Below, piece after piece: positions 8,909 to 18,997 of a stretch of 53,350 nucleotides of DNA (position 1 is its first letter; every line of letters starts with the position of its first letter). Below the pieces are notes generated by a model that worked only from the letters and a program-made list of their open reading frames with translations, did not search any database and was not told where the DNA came from. Made by a program: the position numbers and the translations under genes. Where the stretch lies: assembly GCF_024448935.1 (NCBI RefSeq), contig NZ_JAMOIE010000024.1, positions 1-53,350 of the forward strand, in the 5' to 3' direction. Source of the stretch: Stutzerimonas stutzeri (GTDB lineage Bacteria; Pseudomonadota; Gammaproteobacteria; Pseudomonadales; Pseudomonadaceae).

Positions 8909-9108
8909 ATGCGAATGGAGAATTCCCGAACCTGCCTGTTCACAACAGCCCTGGCCGCGCCCCTATTGCGCAGGCGCATCCATAACCGCCTACGGCACTC
9001 AGATCAACTACGCCACGGGCTAACTCCCTTGGCTCCGTAGCAGGTGAGCGTTATGCAGAAGCCCCTGGAGGAATACTCCGATGGCGGTTACACGGCCAAG
9101 GTATACTT
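8909..9108 (+). pseudogene. Decayed N-terminal fragment of a second DctP-type TRAP binding protein
   Basis: An ATG with a strong AAAGGAG site starts a signal-peptide-like stretch (MRMENSRTCLFTTALAAPLL). After it the frame must be changed three times (near 8965, 9020 and 9063) to read ITAYGTQINYATG, then NSLGSVAGERYAEA, then EEYSDGGYTAKVY. These align block by block with the mature start of the intact DctP at 7425-8585 (SISYATGY, AEAGTAYAEA, KYSDGELTAKVY). The similarity stops near 9105, where an IS66 fragment begins. It is a dead gene. Confidence 0.72.
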
Positions 9109-9357
9109 GCCCTCATGCCCGGGCTGCCCGCCCGGCTTGCGCTTACTTGAAGCACATGAACGACGCGGACGACTGGGATCCTGGGACGGTGGCTTGCTAC
9201 TGTTGCGGCTACTGGTGGCCAGTCGATCGGCCATGAGCTTGACCAGCAGCATCAGCACATCGATGGCCGCACGCAGTGACGCAGAGACCGTACGGTCTTC
9301 CTTTAGCTGTTGCCGGACCCGCTCCAGGGCCTCATCGCCGTTGATATCGCTGAGATG
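9109..9357 (-). mobile_element. Truncated IS66-family transposase (TnpC) N-terminal fragment
   Basis: Read on the minus strand, an open stretch of about 83 codons contains the hallmark of IS66 transposases: a leucine-rich helix (ASLRAAIDVLMLLVKLMADRL) followed by the NSSKPPSQDP and KRKPGGQPGHEG motifs. A TGA lies just upstream at 9358-9360 and the family similarity ends after PGHEG, so both ends are missing: no start, no catalytic DDE core, and no recognised terminal inverted repeats. It abuts the decayed dctP and marks a rearrangement scar. The bases from 9358 to the ppiD stop at 9472 carry nothing recognisable. Confidence 0.75.
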
Positions 9358-9471
9358 TCACCGCATAGGTGTGCCGGATCAGACACACCATGCCAGACAA
9401 AATCGGCGGGTTGGCGACAGGCTATCCGCAGCCAACTGAATAGTTAAAGATTTTTTTGCGCCGAAATTTTC

Positions 9472-11325
9472 TCAAAAGGTCTCGATCTCGGCGTCCGCAT
9501 GGAGCATCTGACGGTAGGCAGCGAAATCTTGCTGGCCACTCCGTGAAGCCAGGAAACGACGATAGTTCTGCTTGTCTTCTTGCGAGAGCTCCGCTTTGGG
9601 CTCGCTTACACCGCTCAGACGAACCACGACGAAATCTCCGTCGGGCAGGCGAACACTGCTGTAACTCGGCATGTCGCTTCCCTCCGGTTTCGGCATCCGA
9701 AACACTTGTTGAAGTACTGCCGGCTCAACCCCTTCCTGGCTGCGCGAGGCGGCCTCGACAGGCTGCCACTGCTGCTGGACCTGCCCGCCATCACGTAGCG
9801 TAGCGATAAGCTGCTCACCGGTTTCAATCGCTTGTTCTGCCGCCTTACTGCGCTGCAGTTGAGCGATGATGTCGTCCTTCACTGTATCGAAAGGCAGTAC
9901 TTCAGGTTTCAGGTGTTCCTTCACTCGCACAGCAACGACGGTATCCGGATCCAGTTCAATCACACCGCTATTAGCACCGTCGATCAGAACCTCATCACTG
10001 AACGCAGCCTGGATGACCTGCCGATTTGATGCGACGCCAGCCCCACCTTCACGGCCGAACGCCTCGGTCGTTTGTACCAAAAGGCCCAATTCCTGTGCCG
10101 GCTGTACAAGATCGGAAGATTCGAATGCGGTGTCCTCGAGTTGCTTGCTGGCCTCGACGAAGCGCTGCTCAACCTGTTGAGCTTTGAGTTCCCGCACCAG
10201 TTCAGGTTTTAGGCTGTCCAGCGTCGGGATCTCTGGTGACTGAACATCCAGAAGCTTGATCAAGTGCCAGCCGAAATCGGAGCGAACCGGCGCAGAGACC
10301 TGGCCCTTGTCCAAAGCGTACAGCGCCTCCTCGAAAGCAGGGTCGTAAACGCCTGGACCAGCAAAGCCGAGATCCCCCCCTTCGCTCGCGGATCCCGGAT
10401 CTTCGGAAACCTCCTTGGCCAACGCTGAGAAGTCCTCGCCTGAGGCCAGACGCTTAGCGACCTCGTCGATCTTCTCCCTGGCGCTTGCATCGCCAGCCTC
10501 ATCGGTCTCGATCAGGATATGCGCCGCACGGCGTTGTTCTGCCAGGTTAGCGATACGCTGCTGATACAGATCCTGCACCTCCTCCTCCGACACCTCGACC
10601 TGGTCAAAGAAGGACTCCTTGTTCAGCTCGACATACTCGACAATAACCTGCTCCGGCGAGCGAAAGCGGTCCGTGTTTTGTTCGTAATATGCACGCGCCT
10701 CGTCACTGCTCACTTCAACTGCGTCGGTGTCAGCCGGTACGGTGATGGTTGCGAAATCACGCGTCTGCTGCTCAAGCCGAGCGAAAGCTTCGATCTGGTC
10801 ATCCGTGACGAAACCGGAACCGGCAATGCCGGCGCGAAGTTGGCCAATCAACATTTCCTGCTTCAACAGCTCGCGGAACTGCAGTCGGGTATAACCCATT
10901 TGCTGAATGACCTGATCGAAACGCGCAGCGTTAAACGCGCCGTCCACGGCAAATTCAGGAGTTTGCAGAATCAGCTGATCGAGCGCCGTTTCGGAGAAGG
11001 CGAAATCTGCATCGCGGGCACCTTGCAGCAAAAGCGCACGGTCAATGAGCGCGCGTAGTGATGACTCGCGTACCAGCTTGTCGTCCAGCATCGATGGGTC
11101 GAAGTTGCCACCTAGCTGCTGAGCCAGTTGGCGACGTTGCATGTTCATGGCCTGGTTGAGCTCGTCCAGCGAGATCTCCTCACCGTTGACCTCAGCGGCA
11201 TTTCGGCTATTGCTGGCAGCATTGAAAATGGCGTCAAAGCCAGTCAAAGCCAGCAACATCACGATGATGCCTATGATGGTTTTGGCAATCCAGCCTTGTG
11301 AATTGTCCCTGATATTCTGAAGCAT
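9472..11325 (-). CDS. ppiD: PpiD-type periplasmic folding chaperone (SurA_N / PpiC domains)
   Basis: A 617-residue membrane-anchored chaperone. It has a short cytoplasmic N-terminus, one membrane helix (about residues 13-33), a SurA_N-type chaperone region, and a parvulin PpiC domain near residues 250-350 containing RRAAHILI, GGDLGFAGPG and FGWHLIKL. It assists folding of proteins leaving the Sec translocon. ATG 11325, preceded by GGGGGA, gives the standard start; the open frame extends to 11394 without reason. It lies downstream of hupB, as in other Pseudomonas, but the region after its stop is a rearrangement scar instead of the usual core neighbours. Confidence 0.9.
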   Translation of the reverse strand: MLQNIRDNSQGWIAKTIIGIIVMLLALTGFDAIFNAASNSRNAAEVNGEEISLDELNQAMNMQRRQLAQQLGGNFDPSMLDDKLVRESSLRALIDRALLLQGARDADFAFSETALDQLILQTPEFAVDGAFNAARFDQVIQQMGYTRLQFRELLKQEMLIGQLRAGIAGSGFVTDDQIEAFARLEQQTRDFATITVPADTDAVEVSSDEARAYYEQNTDRFRSPEQVIVEYVELNKESFFDQVEVSEEEVQDLYQQRIANLAEQRRAAHILIETDEAGDASAREKIDEVAKRLASGEDFSALAKEVSEDPGSASEGGDLGFAGPGVYDPAFEEALYALDKGQVSAPVRSDFGWHLIKLLDVQSPEIPTLDSLKPELVRELKAQQVEQRFVEASKQLEDTAFESSDLVQPAQELGLLVQTTEAFGREGGAGVASNRQVIQAAFSDEVLIDGANSGVIELDPDTVVAVRVKEHLKPEVLPFDTVKDDIIAQLQRSKAAEQAIETGEQLIATLRDGGQVQQQWQPVEAASRSQEGVEPAVLQQVFRMPKPEGSDMPSYSSVRLPDGDFVVVRLSGVSEPKAELSQEDKQNYRRFLASRSGQQDFAAYRQMLHADAEIETF

Positions 11326-11378
11326 GCGTCCCCCAGGAGTCAGCTGCGCAGTCGTCGCTGCAGCACGGGAATCCGAAT

Positions 11379-11409
11379 AAAAAGAAAGGCGCATCCAGGG
11401 ATGCGCCTT
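11379..11409 (-). terminator. Rho-independent terminator after hupB
   Basis: On the minus strand, an 11-bp stem beginning AAGGCGCATCC is followed at once by TCTTTTT. It lies between the hupB stop and the ppiD start. Confidence 0.8.
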
Positions 11410-11531
11410 CTCGGAGCTTTTGGAGCAGTTGGGCCTGATCCCCCAAGCCCGAACGCAACAAGCAGTGCCTGTTCGATGACCGCCCCAAGCCAGGGCCAGT
11501 GCTAACTGGCAACTGGCCGGATCGAAAACGC

Positions 11532-11804
11532 TTAGTTGACAGCGTCTTTCAGAGCCTTACCTGCCTTGAATCCAGGAATCCTGGCTGCAGCGATGTCGAT
11601 CGGCTTGCCAGTCTGGGGATTGCGGCCGGTGCGAGCAGCGCGCTCTTTGACAGCGAAAGTACCGAAACCAACCAGCACCACGGAATCACCAGCCTTCAGA
11701 GCGCCTGTAACGGATTCAATTACTGCATCCAGCGCGCGGCCAGCAACAGCTTTCGGGATATCAGCAGATGCGGCGATAGCATCGATCAGTTCCGACTTGT
11801 TCAC
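11532..11804 (-). CDS. hupB: DNA-binding protein HU-beta
   Basis: A 90-residue histone-like nucleoid protein, the normal HU length. It carries the HU signature [22 protein letters not shown] and the DNA-clamping arm with Pro in [18 protein letters not shown]. Start is GTG 11804 with AGGGGA upstream, giving (M)NKSELIDAI; the open frame upstream to 11876 crosses the promoter leader. It lies in the classic lon-hupB order and has its own promoter and terminator, so it is transcribed at high level independently of lon. Confidence 0.95.
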   Translation of the reverse strand: MNKSELIDAIAASADIPKAVAGRALDAVIESVTGALKAGDSVVLVGFGTFAVKERAARTGRNPQTGKPIDIAAARIPGFKAGKALKDAVN

Positions 11805-11892
11805 TCTAAGTCCCCTTATTTCTGTTGAGTCGTATCTATAATTTTTAGGCGTAAGCAAAGCGGTGCCGAATAGCAACTACACAAAAGGCCGG

Positions 11893-11922
11893 CTTATATC
11901 GAGGCCACCGAAAATGTGTCAA
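11893..11922 (-). promoter_or_regulatory. Sigma-70 promoter of hupB
   Basis: On the minus strand, TTGACA (11922-11917) and TATAAG (11898-11893) are separated by 18 bp, about 90 bp upstream of the hupB start and just after the lon stop. Confidence 0.65.
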
Positions 11923-11936
11923 CCAAGCCTCTCGGA

Positions 11937-14333
11937 CTAATGCGTGCTGATTCGCTCCTTGGAATCAGACTCGCGCTTGTCATCCGTTGCAACGATATCT
12001 GGAGCCGCATCGGGCAAGGGCTCCGGCGCGTATTGCAGCGCAATTTGGAGGACTTCGTCAATCCACTTGACCGGTTTAATCTGCAGGTCCTGCTTAATAT
12101 TCTCAGGAATCTCTTTCAGATCACGCTGGTTTTCTTCAGGAATGATCACCGTCTTTATACCGCCGCGGTGTGCCGCGAGCAGTTTCTCTTTCAAACCGCC
12201 AATCGCAAGCACCTGCCCGCGCAGGGTGATCTCGCCGGTCATGGCAACTTCGGCCCTGACAGGAATCTGGGTCATTGCTGAAACCAGCGCCGTGCACATG
12301 CCTATGCCTGCACTGGGCCCATCCTTCGGCGTAGCGCCTTCCGGGACATGGATATGAATATCCTGTTTTTCGTGGAAATCGACAGGGATGCCGAGACTCT
12401 TCGCGCGACTACGCACCACGGTTAACGCTGCCGTGATGGACTCACCCATCACATCGCCCAGCGACCCAGTTTTGGTCAGCCGCCCCTTCCCGGGAACTAC
12501 GGCTGCTTCGATGGTGAGCAACTCGCCACCAACCTGAGTCCATGCCAAGCCGGTGACCTGGCCGACCTGATCTTGCAGTTCGGCAAGCCCGTAGCGGAAT
12601 TTGCGAACCCCCAAGAAGTGCTCCAGCGATTCAGCGGTAACACTGACTGCAAAGCGCTTCTGCGCGGCATGCTCCTTCACCACCTTGCGGCATACCTTGG
12701 CTATCTGACGCTCCAGTCCGCGAACGCCGGCCTCGCGAGTGTAGTAACGAATGATGTCGCGAATAGCTTCATCATCGAACAGCAGCTCAGTCTTTTTAAG
12801 GCCATTGGCCTGAACCTGCTTCGGGACCAGATAGCGGGTGGCAATATTGATCTTCTCGTCTTCCGTATAGCCGGGTAGACGAATAATCTCCATGCGATCG
12901 AGCAGTGGCGCCGGGATGTTCATGGAGTTGGCCGTGCAAAGGAACATCACGTCTGACAGGTCGTAGTCGACCTCGAGATAGTGATCGTTGAAGTTGTGGT
13001 TCTGCTCCGGGTCCAGCACCTCGAGCAGAGCAGACGCGGGGTCTCCGCGCATGTCGTTACCCATCTTGTCGATCTCGTCGAGCAGGAACAGCGGATTGCG
13101 CACACCGACCTTGCTCATCTTCTGGATCAACCGACCCGGCATGGAGCCGATATAGGTACGACGATGTCCACGGATCTCGGCTTCGTCCCGCACGCCACCC
13201 AGCGCCATGCGCACGAACTTGCGATTCGTCGAGCGCGCAATGGACTCGGCCAGCGAGGTCTTACCCACGCCTGGTGGACCGACCAGGCACAAAACCGGAC
13301 CTTTCAGTTTTTTCACACGTTTCTGCACTGCGAGGTATTCGAGAATCCGATCCTTGACTTCTTCGAGGCCGTAGTGATCGGTATCAAGCACTTCCTCAGC
13401 CTTGGCGAGATCAAGGCGAACCTTGCTGGCCGCTTTCCACGGTACGTTGACCAGCCAATCGATGTAGGTCCTGACCACGGTGGCTTCAGCCGACATCGGT
13501 GACATCTGCTTGAGTTTGTTCAGCTCGGTGGTCGCCTTGGCATAGGCGTCCTTGCTCAGGCCGGCATTCTCGATGCGCTTCTTGAGATCATCGATTTCAT
13601 TGTGGCCTTCGTCGATATCGCCCAGCTCTTTTTGAATGGCCTTCATCTGCTCATTCAAATAGTACTCACGCTGGCTGCGCTCCATCTGCTTCTTGACTCG
13701 GCCACGAATGCGTTTTTCCACCTGTAGCAGATCGATCTCAGCATCTAGTAAGGCCAGCACATGTTCGACTCGCGCCGGCAAATCGGTGATTTCGAGGATT
13801 GCCTGCTTCTGTTCGATCTTGAGCGCCATGTGCGCAGCCATGGTATCGACCAGACGCGCCGGCTCGTCGATGCTGGCAAGCGAGGAAAGCACCTCAGAGG
13901 GCACCTTTTTGCCCAACTGAACATATTGCTCGAACTGGCTCAAAAGGCTGCGGGTGAATACTTCCGCTTCACGCTCTTCGATCTCCGATTCGTCGATCAG
14001 TGAGACCTCCGCCCGGCAATGGTCTTCAACCTCGAAAAACCGGTCTATGACGCCACGCTGTTCGCCTTCGACAAGCACTTTTACTGTGCCATCCGGCAAC
14101 TTCAGCAACTGCAGCACCGTTGCGACCGTACCCACACGATAGAGCCCCTCTTCGCTCGGGTCGTCATCGGCTGGGTTCTTCTGGGCCAGGAGCAATATCT
14201 GCTTATCGCCAGCCATTGCTGCTTCAAGGGCCTCAATGGATTTTTCCCGCCCAACGAACAGCGGAATCACCATGTGCGGGTAGACCACTACGTCGCGCAG
14301 CGGCAAAAGGGGCAATTCGATGGTTGTCTTCAT
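11937..14333 (-). CDS. lon: ATP-dependent protease Lon
   Basis: A 798-residue Lon protease. The N-terminal substrate-recognition domain starts IELPLLPLRDVVVYP. The AAA+ module has Walker A GPPGVGKTSLAESIA, and the protease domain has the Ser/Lys dyad: Ser in PKDGPSAG (about residue 674) and Lys in GGLKEKL (about 717). It degrades damaged and regulatory proteins in the cytoplasm. ATG 14333 gives the usual MKTTIELPL start; 19 extra upstream codons in frame are not conserved. It lies between clpX and hupB, as in other pseudomonads. No convincing heat-shock promoter could be fixed. Confidence 0.96.
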   Translation of the reverse strand: MKTTIELPLLPLRDVVVYPHMVIPLFVGREKSIEALEAAMAGDKQILLLAQKNPADDDPSEEGLYRVGTVATVLQLLKLPDGTVKVLVEGEQRGVIDRFFEVEDHCRAEVSLIDESEIEEREAEVFTRSLLSQFEQYVQLGKKVPSEVLSSLASIDEPARLVDTMAAHMALKIEQKQAILEITDLPARVEHVLALLDAEIDLLQVEKRIRGRVKKQMERSQREYYLNEQMKAIQKELGDIDEGHNEIDDLKKRIENAGLSKDAYAKATTELNKLKQMSPMSAEATVVRTYIDWLVNVPWKAASKVRLDLAKAEEVLDTDHYGLEEVKDRILEYLAVQKRVKKLKGPVLCLVGPPGVGKTSLAESIARSTNRKFVRMALGGVRDEAEIRGHRRTYIGSMPGRLIQKMSKVGVRNPLFLLDEIDKMGNDMRGDPASALLEVLDPEQNHNFNDHYLEVDYDLSDVMFLCTANSMNIPAPLLDRMEIIRLPGYTEDEKINIATRYLVPKQVQANGLKKTELLFDDEAIRDIIRYYTREAGVRGLERQIAKVCRKVVKEHAAQKRFAVSVTAESLEHFLGVRKFRYGLAELQDQVGQVTGLAWTQVGGELLTIEAAVVPGKGRLTKTGSLGDVMGESITAALTVVRSRAKSLGIPVDFHEKQDIHIHVPEGATPKDGPSAGIGMCTALVSAMTQIPVRAEVAMTGEITLRGQVLAIGGLKEKLLAAHRGGIKTVIIPEENQRDLKEIPENIKQDLQIKPVKWIDEVLQIALQYAPEPLPDAAPDIVATDDKRESDSKERISTH

Positions 14334-14439
14334 AAATTCAGCTCTACGACGGCCATACGGCGGTAAACGGGAAATTCGTACCCTTGGCAATCAAGATGAG
14401 GGCGCGCAACGCAAAAAACAAGGAGACTGAAGAAGAGCA

Positions 14440-14461
14440 AAGGGGGCCCGGAGGCCCCCTT
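14440..14461 (-). terminator. Rho-independent terminator after clpX
   Basis: A 9-bp GC-rich stem (AAGGGGGCC/GGCCCCCTT) with a 4-nt loop lies just after the clpX stop and is followed on the minus strand by a pyrimidine-rich tract. Confidence 0.75.
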
Positions 14462-14467
14462 GTTCTG

Positions 14468-15748
14468 TCACGCGTCCGGCGCGGCCTTGGCGGGCGGCTC
14501 GCTGTTCTCGTAAATGAGCAGCGGCTTAGAAGTCCCTTCAATGACGCTCTCGTCGATGACTACCTTGCTGACATCCTTCTGAGAAGGAATCTCATACATG
14601 GTATCCAGCAATACGCCTTCGAGGATTGAACGCAGCCCTCGAGCACCTGTTTTACGCTCCAGCGCACGAGCCGCAACTGCTTTCAGTGCGTCGGCACGGA
14701 ACTCCAGATCGACACCTTCAAGCTCGAAAAGCTTGCCGTACTGCTTGGTCAGCGCGTTCTTCGGCTCGGTGAGGATCTGAATCAGCGCCGCCTCGTCGAG
14801 TTCGTCGAGCGTAGCGATTACCGGCAGGCGACCGACGAACTCGGGGATCAAACCAAACTTCACCAGATCGTCCGGCTCAACCGAACGCAGCGACTCGCCA
14901 ATTTTTTTGCCCGGCTCCGTACTGCGAACCTCTGCATTGAAGCCGATCCCGCCTTTGGTCGCTCGACCCTGAATAACCTTCTCGAGTCCGGCAAACGCAC
15001 CGCCGCAAATAAACAGAATGTTTCGCGTGTCCACCTGCAGGAATTCCTGCTGCGGATGCTTACGTCCACCTTGCGGTGGTACGGAGGCAACCGTGCCTTC
15101 GATCAGCTTCAGCAACGCCTGCTGTACACCTTCGCCAGAGACGTCACGGGTGATCGAGGGATTGTCGGACTTGCGCGAGATCTTGTCGATCTCGTCGATA
15201 TAGACGATGCCCATCTGGGCCTTCTCTACATCGTAATCACACTTTTGCAGCAGCTTCTGGATGATATTCTCAACGTCTTCGCCCACGTAGCCGGCTTCGG
15301 TCAGCGTAGTAGCGTCGGCGATAGTAAAGGGAACATTCAACAAACGGGCCAGTGTTTCCGCAAGCAACGTCTTACCAGAACCGGTCGGTCCGATGAGCAG
15401 TATGTTGCTCTTGCCCAGCTCGACTTCTTCCTTCTTGTCGCGCTGGTTGAGTCGCTTGTAATGGTTATACACAGCCACAGCCAGGATCTTCTTGGCTCGC
15501 TCCTGACCAATCACGTACTGGTCGAGGATGCCGCTGATCTCTTTGGGTGCAGGCAGCTTTTGCGATGTGCTCTCAGCCTGTGCCTCTTGCACCTCCTCAC
15601 GGATGATGTCATTGCACAGGTCGACGCACTCGTCGCAGATAAAAACCGAGGGCCCAGCAATCAATTTGCGTACTTCATGCTGGCTTTTGCCGCAGAAAGA
15701 GCAATAGAGCAGCTTGCCGGAATCCTCGCCGTTGCGGGTGTCAGTCAT
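14468..15748 (-). CDS. clpX: ATP-dependent Clp protease ATP-binding subunit ClpX
   Basis: A 426-residue AAA+ unfoldase. The N-terminal zinc-binding domain has the CxxC pairs CSFC and CDEC, Walker A is [15 protein letters not shown], Walker B is [10 protein letters not shown], and the sensor/arginine-finger region is present. The IGF-type loop that docks on ClpP is visible as KGGIGF. Start ATG 15748 gives MTDTRNGED as in other Pseudomonas; the 27-codon upstream extension is spurious. It lies 117 bp downstream of clpP and forms the ClpXP protease with it. Confidence 0.96.
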   Translation of the reverse strand: MTDTRNGEDSGKLLYCSFCGKSQHEVRKLIAGPSVFICDECVDLCNDIIREEVQEAQAESTSQKLPAPKEISGILDQYVIGQERAKKILAVAVYNHYKRLNQRDKKEEVELGKSNILLIGPTGSGKTLLAETLARLLNVPFTIADATTLTEAGYVGEDVENIIQKLLQKCDYDVEKAQMGIVYIDEIDKISRKSDNPSITRDVSGEGVQQALLKLIEGTVASVPPQGGRKHPQQEFLQVDTRNILFICGGAFAGLEKVIQGRATKGGIGFNAEVRSTEPGKKIGESLRSVEPDDLVKFGLIPEFVGRLPVIATLDELDEAALIQILTEPKNALTKQYGKLFELEGVDLEFRADALKAVAARALERKTGARGLRSILEGVLLDTMYEIPSQKDVSKVVIDESVIEGTSKPLLIYENSEPPAKAAPDA

Positions 15749-15865
15749 TCGATCGATCCAATCGGGGAAGGCTTGTAATACAAGATAAAGGCAAATGCAG
15801 GCATTTTCAAGGGCGCGCAAAGCGCACATGACGGATGCCCGCTACTACGCCCTCCTAGACCAGCG

Positions 15866-16504
15866 TTAGACCGGCAACTGCCGCTTCTCATGAACTGCAT
15901 CGACAACGCCATATTCCAGCGCTCGTGTAGCACTCATGAAGTAGTCACGATTGGTGTCGCGCTCGATCGTTTCCAAATCCTGGCCGGTATGGTGGGCCAG
16001 CAACTGGTTCAGCCTCTCGCGAATGTAAAGAATTTCGCGGGCATGAATATCGATATCCGACGCCTGACCCTGAAAACCACCCAATGGCTGGTGAATCATC
16101 ACTCGGGCGTTTGGCAGGCAGAAACGCTTGCCTTTGGCCCCGCCAGCGAGAAGGAACGCACCCATGCTGCATGCTTGACCGATACAGGTAGTAGCGACAT
16201 CAGCCTTGACAAACTGCATGGTGTCGTAGATAGCCATACCAGCAGTCACCGACCCACCAGGGGAGTTGATGTACAGGTGAATGTCCTTCTCAGGGTTTTC
16301 TGCCTCAAGGAAAAGCATCTGCGCGACAATCAGGTTGGCCATATAGTCTTCAACCTGGCCAACCATGAAAATCACCCGCTCCTTAAGGAGACGGGAATAG
16401 ATGTCGTACGCCCGCTCGCCACGAGCGGACTGCTCGATGACCATCGGCACGAGGCCGCCTGCGGCCTGAATGTCTGGTGCTTGCATAAACGGATTGCCGG
16501 ACAT
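15866..16504 (-). CDS. clpP: ATP-dependent Clp protease proteolytic subunit ClpP
   Basis: A 212-residue serine peptidase forming the ClpP double-heptamer chamber. The catalytic Ser lies in GQACSMGAF, the His in MIHQPLGG and the Asp in DRD-type context NRDYF, and the GGSVTAG loop is intact. Two starts compete. ATG 16504 lies 11 bases from AGGGAG. An in-frame TTG at 16510 lies 5 bases from it and would add Met-Asp. ATG was chosen because the product then matches the family length and N-terminus. It follows tig, with a strong hairpin between them. Confidence 0.95.
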   Translation of the reverse strand: MSGNPFMQAPDIQAAGGLVPMVIEQSARGERAYDIYSRLLKERVIFMVGQVEDYMANLIVAQMLFLEAENPEKDIHLYINSPGGSVTAGMAIYDTMQFVKADVATTCIGQACSMGAFLLAGGAKGKRFCLPNARVMIHQPLGGFQGQASDIDIHAREILYIRERLNQLLAHHTGQDLETIERDTNRDYFMSATRALEYGVVDAVHEKRQLPV

Positions 16505-16538
16505 GTCCAACGATACTCCCTATGTTACGCCGCAAAGA

Positions 16539-16565
16539 CATAAGCCAGCTCGAGGCTGGCTTATG
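16539..16565 (-). terminator. Hairpin between tig and clpP
   Basis: A perfect 11-bp stem (CATAAGCCAGC/GCTGGCTTATG) with a 5-nt loop, followed on the minus strand by TCTTTG. It is a terminator or partial attenuator of tig, with possible read-through into clpP. Confidence 0.65.
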
Positions 16566-16591
16566 AATGTGCATTAAACGATTGAAGGAAA

Positions 16592-17902
16592 TCAGGCAGC
16601 TTGCGGGGCTTCCGCAGGCTTCACTGCTTCTTCGTAGGAGACCGATTTGTCGGTCACTTTAGCCTGCTGCAGGACAGTATCTACAACTTGCTCTTCGAGC
16701 ACAACAGACCGGACTTCGTTCAACTGCTCGTCGTTCTTGTAGTACCAGGACACGACCTGTACCGGCTCCTGATAGGCGGAGGCCATTTCCTCGATCAGCT
16801 CGCGAACGCGCGCATCATTAGGCTTGAGCTCGTACTGCTTGACCACTTCGGCAACGATCAGACCCAGCACAACACGACGCTTGGCCTGTTCCTCGAACAA
16901 CTCAGCAGGCAGCTGATCAGGCTTGACATTACCGCCGAACTGTTGAACAGCCTGAACGCGCAGACGGTTCACTTCGTTATCGATCAGGGCCTTTGGCACT
17001 TCGATCGGGTTGGCGCTAACCAGACCGTCCATAACCTGGTTCTTGACTTTGGTCTTGATGGCCTGGCGCAGCTCGCGCTCCATGTTCTTCTTAACTTCGG
17101 CACGGAAGCCTTCAAGACCACCGTCCTGCACGCCGAACTGGGCGAAGAACTCATCATTCAGCTCCGGCAGTTGCGGCGCTTCTACGCTGTTCACGGCAAC
17201 AGTGAACTCAGCCGTTTTGCCTGCCAGGTCGAGGTCCTGATAGTCCTCAGGAAATGTCGGGTTGATTACCCGCTCTTCACCGGCCTTGGCGCCAACGAGT
17301 GCGGATTCGAAGCCGGGAATCATGCGTCCGGAACCCAAGACCAGCTGCGTACCCTGAGCGGACCCGCCAGCGAAGGCCTGGCCTTCGATTTTGCCAACAA
17401 AATCGATGTTCAGCTGATCGCCGTCTTCGGCAGCACGGTCAACCTTTTCGAAACGTGTATTCTGCTTGCGCAGGATCTCAAGCATGTTGTCGACATCGGA
17501 ATCCGCCACTTCGGCCTGCAGGCGCTCGACTTCGATGGTATCCAGACCAGCCACCTTGAACTCTGGGAACACTTCGAATGTGGCTACGTACTCGAGATCC
17601 TTACCCTTTTCGAACACCTTGGGCTCGACCGCTGGCGCGCCGGCGGGGTTCAGCTTTTCGGCAACGACAGCTTCATAGAAGGTCGCTTGAATCAGGTCGC
17701 CTAATGCTTCCTGGCGGGCAGCCGCTTCGTAACGCTGGCGAATGACGCTCATCGGCACCTTGCCGGGACGGAAGCCTGGAATCTTTGCACGACTGGCGGT
17801 CTGTTGCAGACGCTTGTTGACTTCGGTCTCGATGCGCTCGACCGGCACGCCAATGGTCATGCGGCGCTCAAGAGCGGAGGTGCTTTCAACAGAAACTTGC
17901 AT
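16592..17902 (-). CDS. tig: Trigger factor (ribosome-associated chaperone, FKBP-type PPIase)
   Basis: A 436-residue trigger factor. The ribosome-docking signature GFRPGKVP lies near residue 44, a central FKBP-like isomerase domain covers about residues 150-240 ([18 protein letters not shown]), and the long helical C-terminal chaperone arms follow. ATG 17902 has GAGGA upstream and yields MQVSVESTS; the 18-residue upstream extension is not conserved. It heads the tig-clpP-clpX block on the minus strand. Bases 17903-18292, upstream of it, hold no recognisable gene or tRNA. Confidence 0.96.
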   Translation of the reverse strand: MQVSVESTSALERRMTIGVPVERIETEVNKRLQQTASRAKIPGFRPGKVPMSVIRQRYEAAARQEALGDLIQATFYEAVVAEKLNPAGAPAVEPKVFEKGKDLEYVATFEVFPEFKVAGLDTIEVERLQAEVADSDVDNMLEILRKQNTRFEKVDRAAEDGDQLNIDFVGKIEGQAFAGGSAQGTQLVLGSGRMIPGFESALVGAKAGEERVINPTFPEDYQDLDLAGKTAEFTVAVNSVEAPQLPELNDEFFAQFGVQDGGLEGFRAEVKKNMERELRQAIKTKVKNQVMDGLVSANPIEVPKALIDNEVNRLRVQAVQQFGGNVKPDQLPAELFEEQAKRRVVLGLIVAEVVKQYELKPNDARVRELIEEMASAYQEPVQVVSWYYKNDEQLNEVRSVVLEEQVVDTVLQQAKVTDKSVSYEEAVKPAEAPQAA

Positions 17903-18292
17903 GGATTTTCCTCGTTGCACAGACATAAGCCGGCGTTCCGGCCCCGGAATGGGCAAGCATTCTAGTGGCTCGTACCAGAGAAGTCACCCTGCCTATCAGG
18001 CCGCAACCAAACACGGTCGCGAGTGGCTCAGTTGCCAAGGCATGTTTTTATTTGGCGCGTTCGCGATAGCTCTGCTTGGCGCTGGCAGATTCAGCGTTGA
18101 GAGGATTGCGGGGCGCTACAATCAATGCGCGTGTATCGATAGACGGCCTTTCCGCGGCAAGCATTGGACATTTATCGCCGAGAAGCATAACCCCCTGCAA
18201 ACATTGATGCGCTTCGCTCTTATCAAAACTCACATGGTCCCCGATCGCTTCGTCGGCGCAGCTAAACATATGATCGCAGCTATTATCAGCCC

Positions 18293-18697
18293 ATGACTGG
18301 TTCCGTGCCGATCCGTCAACCCTGCCCGCCTGCCGCCTGCACCTGCGGGCGCGAGCAGTTGCTGGAAGACCCAAGCAACGCCGACCTGCGCGTCCTGCGG
18401 CTGACCCGCCAGGAGGAGAATCGCCTGCTGGCGCGCCTGGAGAACATCGAAAACCTGGCTGACCTTGAGCACATGCAGCAACGAATCTACGAACAACTGG
18501 GGATTCGCCTGCATATCGCGCCGGGTATCAACGAAGTGCGCAGCATGCGCGGCATTCGCATCGATATGACCGAGCTGCCCGGCCTGTGTCGCAAGACCCG
18601 GCAATCTATTCCGGCTGCGATCCGTCGCGGCTTGAAAAAGCGCCCGGAAATCGCCTTCAGCCTGCTCAATGCCCACGACCTTCTGCGCGATGCCTGA
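18293..18697 (+). CDS. Conserved hypothetical protein with N-terminal Cys cluster
   Basis: A 134-residue soluble protein of unknown function, similar in style to small Pseudomonas-specific proteins. It begins with a Cys-rich patch (CPPAACTCG near residues 11-19), then has a charged helical region (LTRQEENRLLARLENIENL) and a basic C-terminal half (CRKTRQSIPAAIRRGLKKRPE) that could bind nucleic acid. Length and codon periodicity look genuine. It runs opposite to tig, is followed 18 bp later by the TRAP remnant, and shares no obvious function with either. Confidence 0.7.
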   Translation: MTGSVPIRQPCPPAACTCGREQLLEDPSNADLRVLRLTRQEENRLLARLENIENLADLEHMQQRIYEQLGIRLHIAPGINEVRSMRGIRIDMTELPGLCRKTRQSIPAAIRRGLKKRPEIAFSLLNAHDLLRDA

Positions 18698-18715
18698 CCA
18701 GCGATCGCAACTCTG

Positions 18716-18949
18716 ATGAAAGACGAGCTATCTGCAATGGCACTCGCCGGCAAGTGGGAAATCGAGCTGTCGCGCAACGCCGAAGCCAAGCGCCTGGAAA
18801 ACATCCACGCTCGAGGCGTAGAAGTCACCGAACTGAGCGAGGCCGAGCAGCAAGCGTTCGTCGATGCGACTCGCAGTGTGCAAGAGAAGTGGACAGCTAA
18901 AATCGGCGCCGATCTTGTCGAAGCAGCCCGCACGGCCGTAGCAAAGTAG
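18716..18949 (+). pseudogene. C-terminal fragment of a DctP-family TRAP binding protein
   Basis: A 77-codon open frame whose sequence (NAEAKRLENIHARGVEVTELS, EEKWTAKIGADL-type end) matches the last quarter of DctP proteins: the region where the ligand lobe ends in a long helix and the conserved ...ATRSVQEKW...IG. The signal peptide and the whole ligand-binding domain are missing. It directly precedes dctQ and dctM scraps, so this is what remains of a dctPQM operon. It is not the missing part of the decayed dctP at 8909, which belongs to a different DctP subfamily and stands in a different context. Confidence 0.65.
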
Positions 18950-18997
18950 AAACCGTTCTACCCGGCGGCGCGATGCCGTCGGGGTTCGAGGAAACCC

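Noticed and set aside
9358..9420. Possible IS256-type fragment (a CLIRHT-like string on the minus strand)
   Set aside because: Only about six residues resemble the family and nothing extends the match.
14334..14440. Heat-shock (sigma-32) promoter upstream of lon
   Set aside because: CTTGATT and CCCGTTT are visible on the minus strand, but the spacer is about 17 bp, longer than the usual 13-15 bp.
17903..18292. tRNA genes upstream of tig
   Set aside because: Looked for because tRNAs can lie near here in Pseudomonas, but no cloverleaf or GGTTCGAATCC-like arm was found.
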